This document shows, piece after piece, positions 1-5,441 of a DNA stretch of 6,426 nt. The notes below the pieces were generated by a model, which searched no databases, was not told where the DNA came from, and was given only the letters and a program-made list of their open reading frames with translations. Every line of letters starts with the position of its first letter. The first letter of the stretch is position 1. The DNA is from a bacterium (GTDB lineage: Bacteria > Desulfobacterota > Anaeroferrophillalia > Anaeroferrophillales > Anaeroferrophillaceae): NCBI GenBank assembly GCA_029940125.1, contig JAOZRP010000135.1:1-6426 (forward strand). The letters run 5' to 3'. The position numbers and the translations under genes are program-made.

Positions 1-263
1 AGGTTCCCCTGCAGGGCCGGGAACAGCCAGTAAAGCAGGTAGCCTGCGGTTGTCAGCAGGGAAAGCAGCAGGGAATGGGTCTCCCGGGCAACGGTGCTCA
101 GCAGGTTGAGGATGATAAAAACCAGGAAAAGGGCGGCGGAAATTTTCCAGAGTTTTTTGACCATCGCCCAGATGAAGCCAAAAAAAAGCGCCGGCCAGGA
201 AAACCCCTGTTTTACGGCTTCGTAGCCGTAAAATTCATGTTCGTAGACTTTGAACGTTTTCAC
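1..263 (-). CDS. DUF2628-like membrane protein, N-terminal part (runs off the window)
   Basis: The minus strand is open from a GTG at 263-261 to the window edge, giving 87 complete codons. An AGGAAA (275-270) lies 6 nt upstream of the GTG, which fixes the start. The protein begins VKTFKVYEHEFYGYEAVKQG and continues with an FSWPALFFGFIWA stretch (residues 21-33) followed by VKKLW. This is the hallmark of DUF2628-type small integral membrane proteins, in which a short soluble head is followed by an 'F-S-W-P-A-F-F-G-P-x-W-A' hairpin. Hydrophobic segments lie at about residues 24-35, 41-56 and 64-84. The visible end (FPALQGN) fits the family's 'P-A-x-x-G-N' stretch, which usually leads to a final 'L-x-x-R-G-Y'. 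The family has no established function. The C-terminus is outside the window. No promoter or convincing terminator was found in 264-390. Confidence 0.75.
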   Translation of the reverse strand, partial: MKTFKVYEHEFYGYEAVKQGFSWPALFFGFIWAMVKKLWKISAALFLVFIILNLLSTVARETHSLLLSLLTTAGYLLYWLFPALQGN

Positions 264-390
264 CAAGATTTTCCTGGCCGTTAATTGTTGCGAGCATTCA
301 ATATAAAGGTCTTGAGCTCAACTGCTCAGGCTGAAAGCCAAAAACTGACAGCTAACCGTCCCTCCGGAAACAGCCGTTTGGGGAAAGGGC

Positions 391-1188
391 CTATTTAAAG
401 AGGGATTTCAATTTTTTCCCGGCGTCATTTACCTGCTCGTTGATCGTTTCTTCATTGTTTTGTATTGCGCCGCCGAGTTCCTTCTGAAGATTGCCCACGT
501 TTCCGATAATCTGGTTGAGGTCCAGGCTGCTAACGGCTGAACCGATTTTTTTGGTCAAAATGGCCATGATTTTTTCAGCAACCTCGCCCGGGCTGGCGCC
601 GCCCTTGCTTTTGCCGATATCCTTCAAATAGATATTAGGAAGTTTTGCGGTTATGTCTTTGCCTTTCAAGGCAGCCGCTTCAACCTTGACTTCGCCGTTG
701 TTGATCCTGAGTTTTTCGATGATCAGCTTGGGACCTTCCTTGCCTGCTTTTTTGCTGTCGGCCGGCTTCGTCTTTTTGTCGGCCGCGCCGCCGTATTCCT
801 GAACATTTTTAACGATGGCGGAAAAGTTGTTGCCCTTTGACGTCAGCTCATAAATGACCGAGGGCTTGTCAATGAAAATTTCCTTGATGATGATCGGATC
901 CTTGGTAATGCTTTTAATGTCGATGGTAATCTTGGTGGTGCCGATGTTGATCGCATAATCACTGGAAAACCCCTTGGGATTGCCGATCTGCAGGCCCATC
1001 AGCGCTCCCTGGCCGCTGGTGGGGCTGATTTTTACCCCGTCAAGGCTGACTTTAGCCTGGGTGATCTCAGAGCCGTATTTTTCAATGGCTTTTTCGATAA
1101 TTGAATCAAGTGAGCTGTAGATGAAAAATACCGCTGCAATGATGACAACCAGCAAAAACCCGACCCCTATAAATAGTTTCTTTTTCAT
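391..1188 (-). CDS. AsmA-like single-pass envelope protein, function unknown
   Basis: This encodes a 265-residue protein. The start is the ATG at 1188, because AGGGG (1200-1196) sits 7 nt upstream. The TTG two codons earlier would leave only 1 nt after the SD. Residues 2-4 are KKK, followed by a single hydrophobic span (about 5-24), so this is a signal anchor with the rest probably periplasmic. The region at about 45-125 has the repeating beta pattern of AsmA-like domains, including 'LQIGNPKGF', alternating 'I-x-I-x-I' strands, 'IDKPSVIYE' and 'G-N-N-F-S-A-I'. A Lys-rich linker (about 132-153) separates it from a second beta segment (IIEKLRINNGEVKV). The C-terminus is probably helical. AsmA-like proteins are linked to envelope lipid transport and membrane homeostasis, but this short form has no assigned role. 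It is divergent from the ferritin gene, and nothing ties it functionally to the plus-strand genes. Confidence 0.7.
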   Translation of the reverse strand: MKKKLFIGVGFLLVVIIAAVFFIYSSLDSIIEKAIEKYGSEITQAKVSLDGVKISPTSGQGALMGLQIGNPKGFSSDYAINIGTTKITIDIKSITKDPIIIKEIFIDKPSVIYELTSKGNNFSAIVKNVQEYGGAADKKTKPADSKKAGKEGPKLIIEKLRINNGEVKVEAAALKGKDITAKLPNIYLKDIGKSKGGASPGEVAEKIMAILTKKIGSAVSSLDLNQIIGNVGNLQKELGGAIQNNEETINEQVNDAGKKLKSLFK

Positions 1189-1367
1189 TGCCAATCCCCT
1201 CTCTTTTGGTTTTTACCTTTAGTTCAAAATTTATTCGTCTTTCACTTTTCTTTTTCTACTGTAACAAAAATTATTCTGGAATGCAAAAATGCTTTTAAAA
1301 AATATCTTATGGCCATTTGCGAGTGGGTTGGTGGTTTTGTCTTGAAGTCAGGTATATTGTATTTAAC

Positions 1368-1395
1368 TTGACAAAATTAATTTAGTATGTATTCT
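1368..1395 (+). promoter_or_regulatory. Candidate sigma70-type promoter for the ferritin operon
   Basis: A perfect TTGACA (1368-1373) is followed after 16 nt by TATTCT (1390-1395), which matches four of six bases of the -10 consensus. It lies in the AT-rich region upstream of ferritin. It predicts a transcript start near 1402 and a leader of about 70 nt. A T-rich stretch (about 1381-1427) surrounds the -10. No convincing Fur, PerR or FNR palindrome was seen, so regulation by iron or peroxide cannot be read from the sequence. The call rests on box matches only. Confidence 0.5.
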
Positions 1396-1473
1396 TTAAT
1401 AACATAATCTTTTATTGCCTCTCTTTTTGCATGGGAGTGCGGTTGTCAACACATAAAATGAATGGAGGAAGAA

Positions 1474-1989
1474 ATGTTGAAAGAACGAATTGAAAAAGCT
1501 TTGAATGACCAGGTCAACGCCGAAATATTTTCTGCTTACCTTTACCTGTCCATGTCGTCATGTTTTGCCGCGATGAATTTTTCCGGCTTTGCCCAGTGGA
1601 TGAAGGTGCAGGCAATGGAAGAAATGTCCCACGCCATGAAAATCTATGATTTCATCATTGAACGCGGCGGGCGGGTTACCCTGGCCCAGATCGATGCTCC
1701 CGAAACAGCCTGGGAAAGCCCTCTGGCTGCTTTTGAGGCGGCATACAAGCATGAACAATATATAACCAGCCGCATCAATGATCTGGTTGATATGGCCATA
1801 GAGGAAAGAGACCACGCCACCAATATTTTTCTCCAGTGGTTCGTCAGTGAGCAGGTGGAGGAAGAAGCTTCCGCCGACGAAATCGTCCAGAAGCTGAAAC
1901 TGGTTGGCGATCAAGGAAACGCAATTTTCATGCTGGATCGGGAGCTGGGTTCTCGGGGGTTTGCGCTGCCGTCGGCAGGAGCTGAGTAA
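1474..1989 (+). CDS. ftnA: Bacterial non-haem ferritin
   Basis: This 171-residue protein oxidises Fe(II) and stores the ferric mineral inside a 24-subunit cytoplasmic shell. The start is the ATG at 1474, because GGAGG (1464-1468) lies 5 nt upstream. An ATG at 1462 has no SD and would add four residues. With this start the numbering coincides with E. coli FtnA: E17, E50, H53, E94, Q127 and E130 form the A and B iron sites, and E49, E126 and E129 are available for the third (C) site. The N-terminus (ERIEKALNDQVNAE, then SAYLYLSM) and 'EEMSHAMKIYDFIIERGG' are diagnostic. No haem-binding bacterioferritin methionine pattern was found. It is the first gene of a set with the rubredoxin-like and selenoglutaredoxin genes (gaps of 38 and 19 nt). 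These neighbours suggest electron-assisted iron release or peroxide control, which is inference. Confidence 0.95.
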   Translation: MLKERIEKALNDQVNAEIFSAYLYLSMSSCFAAMNFSGFAQWMKVQAMEEMSHAMKIYDFIIERGGRVTLAQIDAPETAWESPLAAFEAAYKHEQYITSRINDLVDMAIEERDHATNIFLQWFVSEQVEEEASADEIVQKLKLVGDQGNAIFMLDRELGSRGFALPSAGAE

Positions 1990-2027
1990 CCATTGACGTG
2001 GTTGAAAAACAGGATGTGGAGGCAGAG

Positions 2028-2210
2028 ATGAGTGAACCAAAAACGGAAATGCCGCAAAACTATTGGAAGTGTTCAAATTGTGGCTACACGATCCAGGCCA
2101 TGGAACCGCCGGAAGCATGTCCTTCATGTCACCGGAAATGTGAGTTTCGCGATGTGACCTGCTATGCGCCCGAGTGTAATTTTACCGGTGTGGATCCCAG
2201 GCTGGCTTGA
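2028..2210 (+). CDS. Small rubredoxin-like Cys4 metal-binding protein
   Basis: This is a 60-residue protein with the start at the ATG at 2028, where GGAGG (2018-2022) is 5 nt upstream. A GTG at 1998 in the same frame is less well placed. The core 'YWKCSNCGYTIQAMEPPEACPSC' pattern gives two C-x2-C knuckles separated by a short loop. This resembles the rubredoxin domain at the C-terminus of rubrerythrins more than a classical 52-54-residue rubredoxin. A further Cys follows (HRKC), then a tail with two more (C-Y-A-P-E-C) ending in G-V-D-P-R-L-A. The first four cysteines should bind one Fe or Zn. The role of the extra three is unknown. It is probably a cytoplasmic one-electron carrier working with the adjacent ferritin or selenoglutaredoxin. 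The partner assignment is inference from gene order. Confidence 0.8.
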   Translation: MSEPKTEMPQNYWKCSNCGYTIQAMEPPEACPSCHRKCEFRDVTCYAPECNFTGVDPRLA

Positions 2211-2216
2211 AAATTC

Positions 2217-2226
2217 AGGAGGTGAT
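2217..2226 (+). promoter_or_regulatory. Strong ribosome binding site deciding the start of the selenoprotein gene
   Basis: AGGAGGTGAT is a ten-base near-perfect complement of the 16S rRNA 3' end. It lies 3 nt upstream of the ATG at 2230, or 7 nt when measured from the AGGAGG core. Such a strong site ahead of a reading frame that apparently stops after 13 codons is a direct reason to believe the TGA at 2269 is decoded. Confidence 0.85.
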
Positions 2227-2229
2227 GAC

Positions 2230-2478
2230 ATGGCTGCTGCTGCCGTTAAAATTTTTTCCCTTTCCACCTGACCCCACTGCCGAACGGCGAAAGAGTATCT
2301 TTCGCAAAAAGGGGTTGCATACGAAGTGTTTGATGTGCGTGAAAATCCCCGGGCATTGAAGGCAATGGTTGACATTTCCGGCAAGCGGCAGGTTCCCGTG
2401 ATTGTTGTTGGTGAAGACCATCGAATTGGTTTCAATCCCCAGGAAATTGACAAAATGCTGGCTGCGGCCGGCCTGTAG
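2230..2478 (+). CDS. Glutaredoxin-like selenoprotein, in-frame TGA (2269-2271) read as selenocysteine
   Basis: Reading from the ATG at 2230 through the TGA gives an 82-residue protein ending at TAG 2476-2478. Before the TGA comes AVKIFSLST, the first beta strand of a thioredoxin fold. The TGA is residue 14 and is followed by P-H-C, making a U-P-H-C motif in place of the glutaredoxin C-P-x-C. Downstream are helix 1 (RTAKEYLSQKG), strand 2 (YEVFDV), the cis-proline loop (RQVPVIVVG, P56) and a glutaredoxin/NrdH-like 'IGFNPQEIDKML' end, all in one frame. It is likely a cytoplasmic thiol-disulfide oxidoreductase with Sec14 as the attacking nucleophile and C17 as the resolving Cys. It resembles the 'Uxx-star' glutaredoxin-like (seleno)protein group, which is recalled rather than searched. 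A hairpin follows the TGA at SECIS distance. The gene is 19 nt after the rubredoxin-like gene. A conventional caller would report no gene here. Confidence 0.88.
2287..2305 (+). promoter_or_regulatory. Candidate bacterial SECIS hairpin
   Basis: GCGAAAGA (2287-2294) pairs perfectly with TCTTTCGC (2298-2305) around a GTA loop. If the top A-U pair opens, this becomes a 7-bp stem with an AGTAT loop. The stem starts 15 nt after the TGA, and the apical loop begins 23 nt after it. Known bacterial SECIS elements lie inside the coding region just after UGA, with a G at the start of a small apical loop, and both conditions are met here. SelB binding is inferred. A weak GCCG/CGGC pairing at about 2279-2288 could compete with or extend the base. 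Confidence 0.7.
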
Positions 2479-2505
2479 CCGTCTTCAGCCGCTTTGCCCA
2501 TCCCG

Positions 2506-2539
2506 GGGCGGGAAGCTTTGGCGGACATCCCGCCCAAAG
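2506..2539 (+). other. Stem-loop after the selenoprotein gene, possible transcript end or processing site
   Basis: Two alternative GC-rich hairpins overlap. GGGCGGGA (2506-2513) pairs with TCCCGCCC (2528-2535) around a 14-nt loop. Alternatively CTTTGGCGG (2516-2524) pairs with CCG-C-CCAAAG (2530-2539), with one bulged C and an ACATC loop. Either would be stable. No uninterrupted T run follows (only TTCCGGCTCATTTT), so it is not a textbook intrinsic terminator. It begins 28 nt after the selenoprotein stop and may mark the end of the ferritin transcript or stabilise it. Confidence 0.35.
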
Positions 2540-2576
2540 TTCCGGCTCATTTTGCCCTCCAGTTATCGGGAAACCC

Positions 2577-2690
2577 ATGGCCAATCAACTGGCAAACGAA
2601 AAAAGTCCCTGCCGGCTCCAACATGCCGACAACCCGGTGGACTGGCCTTCCTGGGAAAAGGAATTCCTGCAGCGGCTACTGAAATCTTAG
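2577..2690 (+). pseudogene. N-terminal remnant of a YyaL/DUF255 thioredoxin-domain protein
   Basis: A 37-codon frame from ATG 2577 to TAG 2688 encodes MANQLANEKSPCRLQHADNP followed by VDWPSWEKEFLQRLLKS. This matches the start of YyaL/DUF255 (spermatogenesis-associated protein 20-like) proteins, whose N-terminus reads roughly 'N-x-L-x-N-E-K-S-P-Y-L-L-Q-H-A-x-N-P-V-D-W-Y-P-W'. Those proteins are several hundred residues long and continue into a thioredoxin-like C-x-W-C site. Here the frame stops after the first helix. The 48 nt between the TAG and the next start show no clear continuation, and no C-x-W-C was found. The family's Y-L-L is C-R-L and W-Y-P-W-G is W-P-S-W-E, so it looks decayed. The SD is weak (GGGAAA). 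It is most simply a truncated pseudogene, although a retained short peptide cannot be excluded. Confidence 0.5.
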
Positions 2691-2738
2691 TTCTCCAAGT
2701 TTCTTTTTTTTCCATATGCAGATGCTCAGGGAGTGGTA

Positions 2739-3563
2739 ATGGCTTTACAGATTCTGGAATTGTTGAAAATGCTGCCGCGGACCAACTGCGGTGATTGCGG
2801 CTACCTTACCTGCATGGCTTTCGCCACCCATGTGCTCCGTGAAGGGGTGGCGCCGGCAGTCTGCCCGCATTTTGATTCCCCGAAGCTTGCCCGGGTGGAA
2901 GCTATTCTGAAAGAGCAGGAAGAGGGGGGCGTGACTGCCTTTCCCGAGCATTTTGTCAGCGCCAAAAAGCACGTCATCAGTAAAATTCAGGAGTACGACC
3001 TGAAGGAACTGGCGCCTTTTCTGGGAGCTGATGTTGTTCAGCAGCAGGATAGGGACGCCCTGGTGATCCCTCTGCTGGGCCGCCGCTACGCGGTAAGTAA
3101 AGATGAAGTAACCGCCCTTGACGGGGGCGAACACGATGTCTGGGAACACGTGTTGTTGTACAACTATATCGCCCAGGCCTGCCGTGAACCGCTGGCGGGG
3201 AAGTGGGTGGCCATGGGCGAGCTGCCCGGAGCCCTGGCGAAAAAGAAGGCTTTCGAGGAAGGATGCGAGGATGTCATTGCCGGGGCCTTTGCCGGCCGGG
3301 TGGAAGATCTGCATGAGGTGCTGCTGAAACTGGGGGCGTCTTCGCCGCCCATGGACACCAATGCCGAGTTCCATGCGGTTTTCCATCCCCTGCCCCGAAT
3401 CCCTTTTTTGCTCTATTTCTGGGATGAGGACCGCGACGACGGCTTCCCGGCCAAGGTAAAGATTCTCTTTGATGCCACGGTGTTGTGCTACCTGGACATC
3501 GAATCCCTGGTTTTCCTCGGGGAAAAAACCGCCCAGCGGTTATTGGCATTGAAAGGAAAGTGA
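2739..3563 (+). CDS. [4Fe-4S] domain plus DUF3786 protein
   Basis: This 274-residue protein starts at the ATG at 2739, with GGAG (2730-2733) 5 nt upstream. The GTG two codons earlier has no room for an SD. Residues 12-43 contain C17-x2-C20-x4-C25-x16-C42-P in an 'L-P-R-T-N-C-G-D-C-G-Y' context. That is the putative [4Fe-4S] motif (FeS, PF04060 type) also found in the corrinoid iron-sulfur protein of the acetyl-CoA pathway. The remainder (about 75-270) resembles DUF3786, with 'DRDALVIPLLGRRYAV', 'LLYNYIAQA', 'GKWVAMGELPG', 'FHPLPRIPFLLYFWDED' and a C-terminal 'ILFDATVLCYLDIESLVFLG'. No function is established for DUF3786. The protein is soluble with no signal peptide. It lies 58 nt upstream of the SagB-like gene and may share its transcript. 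Confidence 0.8.
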   Translation: MALQILELLKMLPRTNCGDCGYLTCMAFATHVLREGVAPAVCPHFDSPKLARVEAILKEQEEGGVTAFPEHFVSAKKHVISKIQEYDLKELAPFLGADVVQQQDRDALVIPLLGRRYAVSKDEVTALDGGEHDVWEHVLLYNYIAQACREPLAGKWVAMGELPGALAKKKAFEEGCEDVIAGAFAGRVEDLHEVLLKLGASSPPMDTNAEFHAVFHPLPRIPFLLYFWDEDRDDGFPAKVKILFDATVLCYLDIESLVFLGEKTAQRLLALKGK

Positions 3564-3621
3564 GTTGAGTCGATGGATATAAACCTGGTTGATCTTGCCA
3601 CTGGTTTCTGAAAGAGAAGAA

Positions 3622-5121
3622 ATGATGCAAAATCCTGCCCTGCACTACCACCAGCTCAGCAGCTATGAACGGTCGAAGATGGATTCCCATGCCCTGGACT
3701 GGGAGAATGAACCCTCGGTGTACAAGGAGTATCCCGGCGGGGAAGTTTTCCCCATTCCTTTGGAAGTGAAGATGCCGCCGGTATCCGTCTTTGAACTTTT
3801 TCAGCCGCAGCTTCGGGAAGAGAATCCTCCGCCCCTGTCGTTTGACCTTTTGGGCCAAATCATGCTGCTGGCTGAAATGCTGACCGGCCGGGCCCGGCAT
3901 GCCAACGGTGAAATCTGGTTTCGCAGCGTCGCTTCGGCGGGAGCTCTTTATCCATGCGAGTTGTATGTTGCCTGTCCAGGGATTGCCGGCCTGTCGGCCG
4001 GGTTGTATCATTACCGGGTCAAGAAACCGGCCTTGGTGCAAATCAGGACCGGGAACCTGCTGCCGGAGCTTTTCGAAGCTTCAGCGCCGGATGAATCCCG
4101 ACTCGTTTTCCTGGTCAGCGCTATTTTTTTTCGTAGTTCCTGGAAATACCGGGACCGGGCTTACCGCTACCATCTGCTGGACAGCGGTCATCTGCTCGAA
4201 AACCTGTTGCTGGCCCTGCGGGCCTTTTCTTTTGCTGCCCAAGTGGAGAGCAACTTTGACGATCAGCGGGTGAACGACGTCCTGGCGGTTGATTCCCGGC
4301 GTGAAGCCTGCCTGGCTCTGGTCAGGGTTCCGTTCACGCCCCCAGCGGCCACGGAAACTGCTGTGCCCTTGTCGCCCGCGGACGGGTTGTCCCGCCGCAG
4401 CCAGGTGGCGGCCCGGGAAAAGTTCTATGAAACCATCCAGCAGATTCACCAGGCGACATCATCATCGCTTCTCTCTGGTCGAAAAAAAGTCCCGGTTGAC
4501 GATTTCTGGTCCCGCTATAGGCCGGTAGCCGGCCAGTCCGACAAGGAAATTGCCCCCCCGGTGACGGTCAATGAAGTCTGCAGCTATCCCGACGTTTTGC
4601 TGCATCGACGCTCCCGGCGGAATTTTGTCAGTGATGAACCCTTGTCCACTTCTTCTTTTCATGTCGTTATTTCCCTGGTTGCCGAGGCTGTCGCCTCGCC
4701 GTCTTTTGCTTCCCTGGGGTTGACCTGCGGCTTTTTGGTGGGCAGCGTGGCGGGAACGGAGCCGGGTTTCTACGCTCTCAAAACCGCGGATCAGTCTCTG
4801 ACTCTGGTTGCTGCCGGTAATTTTCTCAGTCACATGGCCCATGCCTGCCTGGACCAGCGCTGGCTGGGCAAGGCTGCCGTTCACATTCTCCTTTTTACAG
4901 ATCTGACCGCACTGGAAAATGCTGTCGGAGCCCGGGGATACCGCGACGTTATGCTGGCGGCCGGGCGGCTGGGACAGCGCCTCTATCTTGGCGCCGCCGC
5001 CCTGGAGCTGGGCTGCTGTGCCGTGGGGGCCTTTTATGATCGGGAGGCCGTTGAAGTTCTTGAGCTGCCGGAGTCGACCAACTTGTTGTATTTGCTGGCT
5101 GTTGGTCCAGTCAAAAAATAA
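3622..5121 (+). CDS. SagB-type tandem nitroreductase-family oxidoreductase
   Basis: This 499-residue protein carries two nitroreductase-fold domains. The start chosen is the ATG at 3622 (purine-rich GAGAAG about 5 nt upstream); a second ATG follows at 3625 and a TTG at 3589 is possible. The N-terminus has the 'Y-H-Q-L-S-S-Y-E-R-S' and 'ALDWENEPSVYKEYP' elements of the SagB/ThcOx group. Domain 1 has the FMN-phosphate region R101-SVASAGALYP-CELYV, then GLYHYRVKKPAL and 'WKYRDRAYRYHLLDSGHLLENL'. Domain 2 begins near HRRSRRNF (R329-R333) and ends with 'RLGQRLYLGAAALELGCCAVGAFYD' and 'LLYLLAVGP'. The family binds FMN. The best-known members oxidise azolines to azoles in peptide natural products, but many stand-alone versions have no known substrate. 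No cyclodehydratase or precursor peptide is in this window, so the substrate is unknown. Confidence 0.85.
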   Translation: MMQNPALHYHQLSSYERSKMDSHALDWENEPSVYKEYPGGEVFPIPLEVKMPPVSVFELFQPQLREENPPPLSFDLLGQIMLLAEMLTGRARHANGEIWFRSVASAGALYPCELYVACPGIAGLSAGLYHYRVKKPALVQIRTGNLLPELFEASAPDESRLVFLVSAIFFRSSWKYRDRAYRYHLLDSGHLLENLLLALRAFSFAAQVESNFDDQRVNDVLAVDSRREACLALVRVPFTPPAATETAVPLSPADGLSRRSQVAAREKFYETIQQIHQATSSSLLSGRKKVPVDDFWSRYRPVAGQSDKEIAPPVTVNEVCSYPDVLLHRRSRRNFVSDEPLSTSSFHVVISLVAEAVASPSFASLGLTCGFLVGSVAGTEPGFYALKTADQSLTLVAAGNFLSHMAHACLDQRWLGKAAVHILLFTDLTALENAVGARGYRDVMLAAGRLGQRLYLGAAALELGCCAVGAFYDREAVEVLELPESTNLLYLLAVGPVKK

Positions 5122-5133
5122 TGGTAAAAAAAC

Positions 5134-5162
5134 TTGCAAAATAAAACTAAATAGATTATATT
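5134..5162 (+). promoter_or_regulatory. Candidate sigma70-type promoter for the rubrerythrin group
   Basis: TTGCAA (5134-5139) and TATATT (5157-5162) are separated by 17 nt in a strongly AT-rich stretch just after the SagB-like stop. A perfect TATAAT lies slightly downstream (5163-5168) but lacks a -35 at normal distance. The leader to the first start at 5269 would be about 100 nt, and no gene or convincing regulatory palindrome was found in it. Confidence 0.45.
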
Positions 5163-5268
5163 TATAATTAATGTCATGGAGTCGTTGTGTTGGGTCGCAG
5201 GGTGTTCGACATCATGCATGCCGGTGACAAAAGATAAAATGATACTGAACTTTGAACAGGAGGAAAAA

Positions 5269-5418
5269 ATGGCGGTATGGAAATGTGAAAAATGTGGACA
5301 TGAGAAGGAAGGTCGCTGCAAGCCCAGGAAATGCCCCGAGTGCAGCGAAGCCGGTTCCTTTGTTAAAAAAGAGGATTCAGGCTGCACTGGTTGCGGTTGC
5401 AGCTGTTCCAGCAAGTAG
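5269..5418 (+). CDS. Small Cys-rich rubredoxin-like protein with extra C-terminal cysteine cluster
   Basis: This 49-residue protein is placed by AGGAGG (5258-5263), 5 nt before the ATG. A longer in-frame start at 5176 has no SD. It opens MAVWKCEKCGHEKEGR, with C6-x2-C9, and continues RCKPRKCPEC with C17, C22 and C25, then 'G-S-F-V-K-K-E'. C6, C9, C22 and C25 can form the Fe(Cys)4 or Zn(Cys)4 site of the short rubredoxin-like domains seen next to rubrerythrins. The tail CTGCGCSCSSK adds C39, C42, C44 and C46, so nine of 49 residues are Cys. The likely role is electron transfer to the di-iron protein encoded 23 nt downstream, which lacks a rubredoxin domain. The tail might bind a second metal, but this is not established. 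Confidence 0.8.
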   Translation: MAVWKCEKCGHEKEGRCKPRKCPECSEAGSFVKKEDSGCTGCGCSCSSK

Positions 5419-5441
5419 TGGTGGATAAGGAGAGTAGAATA

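Noticed and set aside
75..284. Plus-strand 69-codon frame over the first 284 bases
   Set aside because: It is antisense to the DUF2628-like frame, which has a recognisable family motif and an SD. The plus-strand protein has no recognisable features.
312..321. Perfect palindrome TTGAGCTCAA
   Set aside because: It is ten bases long with no second copy found, and no clear promoter overlaps it. A chance occurrence is likely.
2688..2690. TAG after the DUF255-like fragment read as pyrrolysine or suppressed
   Set aside because: Translation beyond the TAG leads in 16 codons into the next gene's own start. It shows no convincing DUF255 continuation or C-x-W-C site, so simple truncation is the better explanation.
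2701..2713. T-rich run as an intrinsic terminator upstream of the DUF3786 gene
   Set aside because: No stable GC-rich hairpin lies directly before it, and the GC-rich stem-loop at 2506-2539 is too far upstream.
2494..2794. Plus-strand frames crossing 2402-2794 that could be a separate gene
   Set aside because: They overlap the selenoprotein and DUF255-like frames in other phases, have no SD and give low-complexity basic proteins without motifs.
3573..3611. Twelve-codon frame between the DUF3786 and SagB-like genes
   Set aside because: It is too short, has a poor SD and is in a different frame from the SagB-like gene. There is no evidence of a leader peptide or RiPP precursor.
2745..4041. 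Long minus-strand frames opposite the DUF3786 and SagB-like genes
   Set aside because: They are antisense shadows of GC-rich genes. The plus-strand frames contain clear family motifs and SDs.
5176..5268. 31-residue N-terminal extension of the Cys-rich rubredoxin-like protein
   Set aside because: There is no SD before the ATG at 5176, whereas AGGAGG sits 5 nt before the ATG at 5269, where the rubredoxin-like sequence begins. The open stretch is probably leader sequence.
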